Assembly: GCA_009903405.1 (NCBI GenBank)
Contig: PRCZ01000008.1
Location: 1-44,996, forward strand
Direction of reading: 5' to 3'
Length of the DNA stretch: 44,996 bases
Source of the DNA: Candidatus Methanophaga sp. AG-394-G06
GTDB lineage: Archaea > Halobacteriota > Syntropharchaeia > Alkanophagales > Methanospirareceae
In this document: positions 7,596 to 14,677 of the stretch, one piece after another
Layout of the letters: every line of letters begins with the position of its first letter
Numbering within the stretch: the stretch's first letter is position 1
Notes under the pieces: generated by a model
The model's input: only the letters and a program-made list of their open reading frames with translations
What the model was told of the DNA's origin: nothing
The model's database searches: none
Program-made: the position numbers and the translations under genes

Positions 7596-8297
7596 ATGTG
7601 GAAGAAGAAAGATAAAGAGGAGAAGGAGAAGGTAATAGCTTATCTGCGATCAAGATTATTCCCCTGGAATTTCGTTTTCGAGGACGTTGAGGCAGATGCC
7701 ATAGAACATTTTGTTCCATATGCGATTCAGGTATGCGAGGGGAAGGGGATAAATAAAAAGGCAATTGGTGGCGAGGTATTAAAAGAGGTAATTACAAGGG
7801 AAGTAAGGGAAGCAGTTAACGATTATCTATTTGATACGGGTGATAAAGAGATTATGAGGATGCATGGTAAATTCATAACTAATTACCCTTTTGCGTTCTC
7901 TCAGTGTTTGGTCTATGTAATCTTAGACCGACTTGGGCTCAATATGGGCGAAGTGTTAGATCTAAAAGCGGTTAGCGATTTATTGGGCACAGATGTAGAA
8001 CGGCTAAGAGATAGGGGAGTTTTTATCAATGACTTAATAGTAAAGAACGAAAAGAATGCGTTGAAGCTGTTTGGTAAAGACCTTTTAGATAGAAAGGTAA
8101 TAACAGCAGGGGGCGATTATGTAGGTCATCTGGGTGATATTATCTTTGATATAGATAAAGGGAATGTGGCTGGATTAATAATAAACCACAGAAAGGGCAC
8201 GGGATTGGAAAAGAGCCAGGTATCCATGAACGATGTGCGTTTAAATATGTATACTAAGAATATTAGTTTAAAACATTCAAATTACAATAAGAAATGA
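7596..8297 (+). CDS. PRC-barrel domain protein
   Basis: A 233-aa soluble protein. The N-terminal two thirds are helical and unassigned (a KKKDKEEKEK start, then a segment around FPWNFVFEDVEADAIEHF). The C-terminal part, about residues 155-210, matches a PRC barrel: GKDLLDRKVITAGGDYVGHL then GDIIFDIDKGNVAGLII. PRC-barrel proteins of haloarchaea (CdpA, CdpB) are division factors that work with FtsZ and SepF. Here the gene sits directly upstream of a CetZ-like tubulin (22 bp) and near divergent ftsZ, so a division or shape role is a reasonable inference. The large N-terminal region is not part of a minimal PRC protein and could bind the neighbouring coiled-coil protein. A GAAAAGGGGAGGGGG ribosome-binding region for the next gene follows its stop. 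Confidence 0.7.
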   Translation: MWKKKDKEEKEKVIAYLRSRLFPWNFVFEDVEADAIEHFVPYAIQVCEGKGINKKAIGGEVLKEVITREVREAVNDYLFDTGDKEIMRMHGKFITNYPFAFSQCLVYVILDRLGLNMGEVLDLKAVSDLLGTDVERLRDRGVFINDLIVKNEKNALKLFGKDLLDRKVITAGGDYVGHLGDIIFDIDKGNVAGLIINHRKGTGLEKSQVSMNDVRLNMYTKNISLKHSNYNKK

Positions 8298-8318
8298 AAA
8301 AGGGGAGGGGGATATAAA

Positions 8319-9473
8319 ATGCGGATATTTGTGATAGGCTACGGGCAGGCTGGAGGAAGAGTAGCAGATTATTTTTTAGAATTTGCTAAGCGGACGGGGC
8401 AAAATTTTGTTGCTCGTGTATTGGCCATTAATACGGCAACGTCTGATCTGATGGGGCTGAAGAATATACCGATGGAAGATCGGTTGCTTATAGGAGAGTC
8501 ACTAACGAAAGGGCATGGTATAGGGGCCGATAATGAATTAGGTGCGAAGGTAGCTACAGAGGAGCTTTATACCATTCAGAGTGAAATAGATGCGCGGGGG
8601 TCGTATCAGGTTGATGCTTTTTTACTAATAGCGGGTTTAGGCGGAGGGACTGGTTCTGGTGGTGCGCCTGTATTAGCAAGGCGGCTGAAGAAGTTATATG
8701 AGGAGCCGGTTTATGGACTCGGTATTCTACCATCGAAAGATGAAGGGAGTTTGTATTCCTTAAATGCTGCAAGAAGTCTGGTGACTCTGGTAAACGAAGT
8801 GGATAATCTATTCTTGTTCGATAACGATGCGTGGAAGAAGGGCGGAGAGAGCGTAAAAGAGGCATTTGCAGATATAAATAACGAGATAGTGAGACGATTC
8901 GGGCTTTTGTTCGGCGCAGGAGAAGCCAATGAGGTAGGGCAGATGGTGGTAGATGCAGCAGAGATAGTTAACACGCTTAAAGGGGGCGGGATATCATCAA
9001 TTGGCTATGCAGCAGAAGAATTAGCGAGTGAAGGTATTCTAAAGAAGTTCTTTGGAAATAAAAAAGGAACCGTGGAAAAGTTAGATTCTGTTACGAGGAT
9101 TACGTCTTTGGTTAGGCGAGCAATAGCAGGCCGATTAACGATCCCATGCGATGTTTCAACAGCGGAAAAGGCGTTGATAATTGCTGCGGGACCACCAAAG
9201 GAGCTGAGTAGAAAGGGTATAGAACGGTCAAAGGTGCGAATAGAAGATATGATAAGGGGGACAGAAGTAAGGGGCGGGGATTTCCCACTTGTAAAGGGGC
9301 AGCATGTAGCCACAGTCGTTCTTTTTTCTGGCGTGTCGGATATTCCACGGATAAAAGAGTTACAAGATACAGGCGCAGAAGCACAAGAGGTCATAAAGGA
9401 AGTGACAACAGAGAAAGAGAAAGACTATAAAGAGCTAATGGATACTAACGATAATATAAAGCCGTTGTTCTGA
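8319..9473 (+). CDS. CetZ-like tubulin-superfamily GTPase
   Basis: A 384-aa tubulin-superfamily protein distinct from the FtsZ at 5388-6488. It opens with RIFVIGYGQAGGRVADYF (nucleotide-binding loop) and carries the tubulin signature GLGGGTGSGGAP (GGGTGSG at 108-114). The two glycine-rich loops, absence of FtsZ's typical N-terminal tail, and the length fit CetZ proteins, which in haloarchaea control cell shape and motility. The C-terminal 40 residues are acidic and coiled (QEVIKEVTTEKEKDYKEL) and end in NIKPLF. A strong purine-rich ribosome-binding site precedes the ATG. It is third in the cluster after the coiled-coil and PRC genes. The next, membrane-anchored gene starts within 15 bp of its stop, implying one transcript. 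Confidence 0.85.
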   Translation: MRIFVIGYGQAGGRVADYFLEFAKRTGQNFVARVLAINTATSDLMGLKNIPMEDRLLIGESLTKGHGIGADNELGAKVATEELYTIQSEIDARGSYQVDAFLLIAGLGGGTGSGGAPVLARRLKKLYEEPVYGLGILPSKDEGSLYSLNAARSLVTLVNEVDNLFLFDNDAWKKGGESVKEAFADINNEIVRRFGLLFGAGEANEVGQMVVDAAEIVNTLKGGGISSIGYAAEELASEGILKKFFGNKKGTVEKLDSVTRITSLVRRAIAGRLTIPCDVSTAEKALIIAAGPPKELSRKGIERSKVRIEDMIRGTEVRGGDFPLVKGQHVATVVLFSGVSDIPRIKELQDTGAEAQEVIKEVTTEKEKDYKELMDTNDNIKPLF

Positions 9474-9484
9474 AGGTGATAGCA

Positions 9485-10324
9485 TTGAAAATTTACCATA
9501 AGTATGTTTTGATAGCAATTGTCGTCGGGGCCCTTTTTTTTGTGCCTCTAATGAGCGTAAGCGGGGCTGCTACGAAAGAGCTAACGGAATCGCCTTTTGT
9601 GAAATCGGAAATAAAGAATATCGATTATGAAGTGGTGTCAGGAACAGAGCGGGTAAAAAACTGCACTGAAGTTTCTATAAAAATCGTCTTAGCGAACATT
9701 AGTAAAGAGATAGCCTCATCAAAGCTCATTTTCTATTCTGAATTGGTAGGCGCAGAGGGGCATATAAAGGATAAAGTACTCCAAAGTGGCAGTATTTATA
9801 TGCTAAATCACGAAGCAGTAGGCGAGGAAGCAGTAGTAAGTTGGTCCGGTGAGGCACCAAATGTAAAAAGACGGGGTTCGTTCACATTGTTAAACATAAC
9901 GCAAGAGACGGCAGAAGGGCAATATCCTGTAGAAAGCATAATAAGGGATGTCTCATCAGAGATGATAGAAGATGCTCTTAACGTCTGGTATAAAGCCAAG
10001 AAAGCGATAGAAGAAGCGAATCAGACAATAACGAACGCCAGCGAGAAGGGGCTAATTGTGGCGAGTGCTACTACGAAATATGAGCTGGCTAGGGAGCACC
10101 TGAATAATTCTCTTGGCCATTATAATTCCGGTAGGCAAGATGCGGCATTAGAAGAAGCTAAACGGGCTTTAATTCACGCAGAAGCAGCTAATAACCTTAC
10201 CAAAGGTGCAGAAACCACAAGTAAAATCAGGAATTATGGTATTCTCGCCGCAGTCGTGGTAATTATAGTGGTGGTACTTGCAGTTATACTTATGCAAAGG
10301 AAGAGAAAGAGGGGCATATATTAA
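9485..10324 (+). CDS. Exported, C-terminally membrane-anchored protein
   Basis: About 280 aa. A hydrophobic N-terminal signal (YVLIAIVVGALFFVPLMSVS, then GAA) is followed by a beta-rich extracellular domain (about 40-150) with several NxT/S sequons. Next comes a helical repeat-like region (EDALNVWYKAKKAIEEAN, YELAREHLNNSLGHYNSGR). A strong C-terminal membrane span (GILAAVVVIIVVVLAVIL) ends in the basic tail MQRKRKRGIY. The likely topology is outside domain and short cytoplasmic tail. I prefer the TTG at 9485: AGGTGAT at 9474-9480 sits at the spacing seen before other starts here; GTG 9476 is the alternative. Position directly after the CetZ-like gene suggests it could tether or report on the tubulin system at the membrane. 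The family is not recognised. Confidence 0.65.
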   Translation: MKIYHKYVLIAIVVGALFFVPLMSVSGAATKELTESPFVKSEIKNIDYEVVSGTERVKNCTEVSIKIVLANISKEIASSKLIFYSELVGAEGHIKDKVLQSGSIYMLNHEAVGEEAVVSWSGEAPNVKRRGSFTLLNITQETAEGQYPVESIIRDVSSEMIEDALNVWYKAKKAIEEANQTITNASEKGLIVASATTKYELAREHLNNSLGHYNSGRQDAALEEAKRALIHAEAANNLTKGAETTSKIRNYGILAAVVVIIVVVLAVILMQRKRKRGIY

Positions 10325-10338
10325 ATAAACCTGTTTTG

Positions 10339-10374
10339 CCGGAAAAGGTGTTTTCGTGACATAGGTCCTTCCGG
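10339..10374 (+). promoter_or_regulatory. Hairpin abutting the wHTH start codon
   Basis: CCGGAAAAGG (10339-10348) can pair with CCTTCCGG (10367-10374), one base bulged, closing just before the ATG at 10375. In RNA it would bury the start region; as DNA it is an inverted repeat. Either form could serve autoregulation of the winged-helix gene. Confidence 0.35.
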
Positions 10375-10674
10375 ATGAAAAAGAAGAAGTTTAAGTACCG
10401 ACAAAAGTATCATCCAAATGCCTTCTTAGAGCGTAAGAGGAACGTTACAAAGGGGCTAAAAGCGAGGACGGAGATACTCGAGGTGTTAAGTGCGAGAGAA
10501 GATGCGCTCACAGTAAAGTCCGTGTCAAGGTTAGCAACGCTAAGTTATTCCTCTTCCTTTCATCATTTACGTCTGTTGGAGAAAGAAGAGATAGTGAAGC
10601 GAGAGGGAAAGAGGCCATATAAATGGAAAATAACGGGAACTGGACAGAAGAGCCTTGACGACCTTGACTTGTGA
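10375..10674 (+). CDS. Small winged-helix DNA-binding protein
   Basis: A 99-aa basic protein. After a lysine/arginine-rich lead (KKKKFKYRQKYHPNAFLERK) it has an ArsR/MarR-like winged helix-turn-helix: ARTEILEVLSAREDALTVKS (helices 1-2), LATLSYSSSFHHLRLLEKEE (helix 3, recognition) and IVKREGKRPYKWKITGTGQK (wing). It has no extra ligand domain. It lies at the end of the CetZ/PRC cluster, 50 bp after the membrane-protein stop, with an inverted repeat just before its start. That makes it a candidate regulator of the cluster and of the palindrome at 6591-6619 (inference). Ser-His-His in helix 3 is typical of archaeal transcription regulators; the exact subfamily is not identifiable by eye. Confidence 0.7.
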   Translation: MKKKKFKYRQKYHPNAFLERKRNVTKGLKARTEILEVLSAREDALTVKSVSRLATLSYSSSFHHLRLLEKEEIVKREGKRPYKWKITGTGQKSLDDLDL

Positions 10675-10718
10675 TTGGAATTCATTTTTATGTGCAAAAA
10701 AGGAATAATTAAAATTAG

Positions 10719-10804
10719 GTCGGGATAGCCAAGAGGTCTAAGGCGGTAGGTTGCTAACCTACTTCCCCTTACGGGGAGCGAGGGTTCGAATCCCTCTCCC
10801 GGCG
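10719..10804 (+). tRNA. tRNA-Ser (GCU)
   Basis: A complete cloverleaf of 86 nt. The acceptor GTCGGGA pairs with TCCCGGC (10797-10803), discriminator G10804. The anticodon loop TTGCTAA has GCT at 10753-10755, closed by GTAGG/CCTAC. The long variable arm with its own stem (CCCC/GGGG) is the serine type, and the T-loop is GGTTCGAATCC. CCA is not encoded. The next ATG begins 3 nt after the discriminator. Confidence 0.95.
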
Positions 10805-10807
10805 TTT

Positions 10808-11512
10808 ATGCTAAACTTACTTTCGTATCTGTATGGGGGGATATTAAAGAGGGGTATATTGAACTCACCGATCCACGTGAAGCATGTTCTTCTTGTTATG
10901 GACGAAACAGATCTTCTTTCCAATGACTACGCGGATGCGAAAGGTACGGGAATGGAGAAGCTGCGGCATTTCATAAAGTGGTGTCATGGACTGGAGATAA
11001 AGGTTATAAGCGTTTATGTCGGCGTTATACGAGAAGGGATGGATAAGAACTTGTTGGAGCGGGCATACACACAGCTAATGGAAGAGATAACAAAGGCGTT
11101 GAGTAAAGAAAAAGCTTCGATTGCACTCTATGATGACTCTTTTGAACCTACGTATGCAAAAAAGATAGGAGAAGAGAAGGGCAATAACGAAAAAAAGATA
11201 AATATTTCTATAGGCTTTGGTGGGCGAAGCGAGTTAACGAAAGGTATAAAGGAGATTGTGGCGCGAGTAAAGGCAGGGGAACTAGAGCCCGAAGAGATAG
11301 ACGAGAAACTGCTGGAATCACAATTGATATTCAAGTCAGAACCCGACCTCGTTATAAGGTCTGGTGCAACCCGTTTAGCGGATTTCCTGATCTGGCAATC
11401 GGTGTATAGCGAATTTTATTTCACTGATGTTAATTGGCTGAAATTCAGGAAGATCGATTTATACCGTGCAGTTCGTGATTTCCAGTGGCGAGAGCGCAGA
11501 TATGGACGCTGA
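10808..11512 (+). CDS. Divergent cis-prenyltransferase (UppS-like)
   Basis: 234 aa from ATG 10808, directly after tRNA-Ser. The fold of undecaprenyl-diphosphate synthase/dehydrodolichyl synthase is visible: an N-terminal helix, HVKHVLLVMDE at the first strand, EKLRHFIKWCHGLEIKVISV, ISIGFGGRSEL, and the C-terminal PDLVIRSGATRLADFLIWQS then EFYFTDVNW. Active enzymes carry MDGNxRW after the first strand and an FSTENW-like helix; here these read MDETDLLSND and VYVGVIREGM. The catalytic Asp (D32) remains but the GN-R phosphate-binding residues do not. It may be a non-catalytic or heteromeric partner, as in NgBR/Nus1-type complexes, or an enzyme with altered substrate. An internal TTG at 10859 with GAGGGG upstream is an alternative start. 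Confidence 0.7.
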   Translation: MLNLLSYLYGGILKRGILNSPIHVKHVLLVMDETDLLSNDYADAKGTGMEKLRHFIKWCHGLEIKVISVYVGVIREGMDKNLLERAYTQLMEEITKALSKEKASIALYDDSFEPTYAKKIGEEKGNNEKKINISIGFGGRSELTKGIKEIVARVKAGELEPEEIDEKLLESQLIFKSEPDLVIRSGATRLADFLIWQSVYSEFYFTDVNWLKFRKIDLYRAVRDFQWRERRYGR

Positions 11513-11597
11513 ATTTTTCGCCTAACCTTTTTACATAACACATGTTATTTTAACATAAATCGTTGAAAGGTGCAGAAGGAGATGAAATAAAAAAAGA

Positions 11598-13081
11598 ATG
11601 AAGATGATTGTGTTGTCTGTGGTAGTGGGTATGATGCTGTTAACAGTAACAGTCGGAACAGTTGCAGGGGATGGATCTTTGATGAGTGCAATGGGCTGTA
11701 ACTGCCCTCATAGTGGTCCTGCTACAGAGTATTTGAACAGCCCATTCAATGACGACTATTCCTATCCAAGTTTTTTGATGGGTGCGGATGCGGAAAGGAA
11801 AAGTCATTCCAAGAGTGTCCGTTCTGATCGTTCGCATACCATTTTTGAAACTGCTATCCCAATTCGTCCTACAAATAGTCAATATGAAAATCCCAGCATC
11901 ATTACCTACATAGACGAACTTAAGAATATTAGTGATCCGAATGTCGTGATTGTGGATGTCTGTTCACCGGCAAAATATGAGGTGGGGCACATACCGGGAG
12001 CGATAAATTTGCACTGGGAGCTTTTCAGAGCAGATAACGGTGTTCTGACTTCTTTGGAAACTGTGACCGGGCTCTTGGGAGAGCATGGAATAAGCCCGGA
12101 TAACGGAGTAATTGTATATAGTGATACATGCCAGACCTGTGGCGGACTTTCTGCATCTTCTTACATCTTCTGGATGCTCGAATACATCGGGCACGAAAAA
12201 GTTTCGGTACTAGATGGCGGGTTTGAGGCATGGAATGCTACATATGGATGCACGAAGAACGTGACGACAAGATCGCCAACCACATATTATAGCGCAAATG
12301 TAATGGCGGATAGATTTGCAGACACGGAATGGGTTCAAAATAACCTTAATCGCACAACGGTTCAGATAGTGGATGCAAGAACGACAGAAGACTACAAGGC
12401 GGGTAATATCGAAGGTGCAATCAACATAGAGTACGAAGAACTCTTTAGAGATGGATACCGGCTGAAGGGCGCAGATGATCTGGAGTTTCTTATATCGCCA
12501 GTCGTGATCAAGAGATTAGATAAGAGCAAGGACACGGCCGTCTATTGCTGGTAAGATCATCGTTCTTGTACTTTGCATTGCGGCTGATGGGCTATCAAGT
12601 GCGGAATTATGATGAGTCTTGGAACGTATGGTGTGAAACGAATGATGTGCTAACCATACCGATCTCAAATGTGAGTGTAGAACCGAGTTTTGCATATAAA
12701 GGGAGTACAGTAAAGATATATGCTGAGGTTGAACTCAGGTCAGAAATGAAAAAAGAGTCAACGGGGTCATTAATTATTCACGGCAATGGAAAAGTCCCTT
12801 ATAACCCTGGTTCGTTCTGCGCAGGTTGTAGCGGTGTCTACGCTGTCCCTCTACCTACTACCGATGTCTCTTTTGTACGGGCATACATACATAAAGGAGA
12901 CAATGTTGGGACGACGGTTGTTATGTACGATTATAATGGTGATGGGCGATACGAGGGCGAATGGCAGACATACTCCGCAGAAGATGGAACATATACTATA
13001 GTTATTGAAGCAACCGATGGAGAACTAAAGACAAACAGTCCTACAACAGTTGAAGTGGCGATCGAGGCAGCAGGTCCTTAA
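11598..13081 (+). pseudogene. Exported tandem rhodanese, frameshifted
   Basis: The first frame (11598-12554, 318 aa) has a signal peptide (VVVGMMLLTVTVGTVAG), then rhodanese domain 1 (NVVIVDVCSPAKYEVGHIPG to KVSVLDGGFEAWNATYG) and most of domain 2 (VQIVDARTTEDYKAGNIEGA to TAVYCW). The second frame (12545-13081) resumes domain 2 exactly where expected (VRSSFLYFALRLMGYQVRNY, DESWNVW). It then adds a beta-rich Ca/Ig-like tail (MYDYNGDGRYEGEW). Intact thiosulfate sulfurtransferases have CxxGxR in the catalytic loop of domain 2; here C and R are separated by two residues and a stop. A small deletion has removed part of the active site and shifted the frame. A sequencing indel or recoding is possible. 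Confidence 0.7.
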
Positions 13082-13273
13082 GTAATATCAAGTCTCTTCA
13101 GCAGCGTCTCAACAGCTACGTTATGCTTCTCCTTATAATTGCCGTAGAACTCCGCCACTATATCTTTTTTCAAACATGCCAACTGATTACATACAAAGGA
13201 ACCATCACAATATCGTTCGTTTTCTCCCCTCTGTGTAATCACGTGCAATCTCGTGGTTTCTTACATCTCCTTT
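13078..13273 (-). other. Short open frame/remnant downstream of the FrhB fusion
   Basis: On the minus strand the same frame stays open for about 65 codons beyond the TAA of the NuoG::FrhB gene. It crosses a degenerate ATCTTGTGG-type repeat (13231-13260) and then reads CDGSFVCNQLACLKKDIVAE, FYGNYKEKHNVAVETLLKRL. The composition looks protein-like but there is no ATG and no clear ribosome-binding site. It could be the remains of a small gene or chance; nothing else occupies this gap. Confidence 0.2.
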
Positions 13274-14677
13274 TTACACCACCACACCCTCCAAAATCGT
13301 CCCAATATTCTTATCCGCATTCCGCTTCTTAAACTTTACCAGTTTCGCAATCTCTTTCTTATCCACTTCAGCGCGAGTGAACTCAGTAGCATCCAGCAGC
13401 TTCTTACCTGCTTTTGACCGCACAATCACCGTGGAATACCCATCAGGACTGCCAACCGAGCCGATAGCGATGTCGGCAAGCCGTGATGCAAAATCATCGC
13501 AGAACGCACAGCCTTCCCGTATCTCCGACTCCATCTCTCGCACATCGCATGAATAAGCCTTGCCATCAGCCGTAACGATATATTTCCCTTTGCTTATCTG
13601 CGTCTTTTCCGCTTTATCAAGTTCAACGCCAAACGTCCGCTTCGTATACGCTTTTAAACCCCAGTAATCGAAACTCTCAAAACAGAACAAGCCTAATATA
13701 GTCAGCTCAACACCAGGATATTCACGTTCCAAATCCCACAGTTGCTGCAGCTTCCGCACCGCTCTGACTTCACATGGTGTTCCAACCACTGCAATTCGTC
13801 TCTTACCTGCCTTCAGCGCTGCCTCTAGCTTAGACATCATTGGCACACGCAGATATTTCGTGCCGCTCGCACTCAATATTCCAGCCACATCATCAACTAC
13901 CACATACTCCGCATTATAACCCGCCTCTCGCTGCACCACAAGTGCAGCATCAAAGAGATTATTCTCAATACCTGCAATGAGGAGTGCGGTAACCATTCCA
14001 CCGTCTTGACCATCCATAGATGTCTTGCCGGCAGTAATATCATTATAAACGCCCAGTTCTTCATCACGTTCGCCCACCAGGAATTTAGCCTCTAGTTCCA
14101 CTATATCCTCTGCCGTAGTCGGATAGATATTCTTCTCCCGCTTTATTGCTTCCGTGGGACATACAAGAGCGCACGAACCACAACCGATGCAATCGTCAGA
14201 TAGCTCCCTGTACGGTGTACCCACTTCGCGCTCTACACCACGACTTATAACATTGATCGCCGAGACACCAACTAACTCCTCACAAACTCGTGTGCACAAT
14301 CCGCAAAGGATACATCGTTCATCTTCCAATACGAATCGCGGCTTTACAACGCCATATTCCCGTGCCAGGCTTTGTATCCGTCCTTCTTCCGGACATCGTG
14401 CCAGCAGCAGTTCCAAGAGCATCTTCCTTACCCCTATAATATCCTGCGATTTAGTGCTCACCTGCAGTCCATCCTCAGCCGGATAATTACAAGCAGTGAC
14501 AACCTTCTTCCGGCCTCGTTTCTCTATCTCTACTGAGCATAACCTGCAAGCGCCAAGAGGCTCTAACGCGGGATGATAACATAACGTAGGAATATCAATA
14601 CCAATGCTTCGCGCAGCCTCTAATATTGTCTGCCCTTCCTCTATTTTTACAGCCCTACCGTCAATTTCCATTTTCAT
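13274..14677 (-). CDS. NuoG N-terminal / FrhB fusion, F420-linked subunit
   Basis: A 467-aa fusion. Residues 1-80 form a [2Fe-2S] domain (C33, C44, C47, C63), as in NuoG, HydA and FdhA. A short linker with ARCPEEGRIQSLAREYG lacks the full His-Cys3 cluster. Residues 120-180 form a 2x[4Fe-4S] ferredoxin (C122/125/128/132 and C163/166/169/173). Residues 205-467 are an FrhB/FpoF-type domain: TSMDGQDGGMVTALL, VVGTPCEVRAVRKLQ, EGCAFCDDFASRLADIAIGS. In characterised enzymes FrhB binds FAD and reduces or oxidises coenzyme F420. It replaces the hydrogenase or molybdopterin part found in HydABC or formate dehydrogenases. It overlaps nuoF by ATGA, so translation is coupled. No membrane segment: a soluble NuoEF-type complex exchanging electrons between F420 and a nicotinamide or ferredoxin is inferred. 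Confidence 0.88.
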   Translation of the reverse strand: MKMEIDGRAVKIEEGQTILEAARSIGIDIPTLCYHPALEPLGACRLCSVEIEKRGRKKVVTACNYPAEDGLQVSTKSQDIIGVRKMLLELLLARCPEEGRIQSLAREYGVVKPRFVLEDERCILCGLCTRVCEELVGVSAINVISRGVEREVGTPYRELSDDCIGCGSCALVCPTEAIKREKNIYPTTAEDIVELEAKFLVGERDEELGVYNDITAGKTSMDGQDGGMVTALLIAGIENNLFDAALVVQREAGYNAEYVVVDDVAGILSASGTKYLRVPMMSKLEAALKAGKRRIAVVGTPCEVRAVRKLQQLWDLEREYPGVELTILGLFCFESFDYWGLKAYTKRTFGVELDKAEKTQISKGKYIVTADGKAYSCDVREMESEIREGCAFCDDFASRLADIAIGSVGSPDGYSTVIVRSKAGKKLLDATEFTRAEVDKKEIAKLVKFKKRNADKNIGTILEGVVV

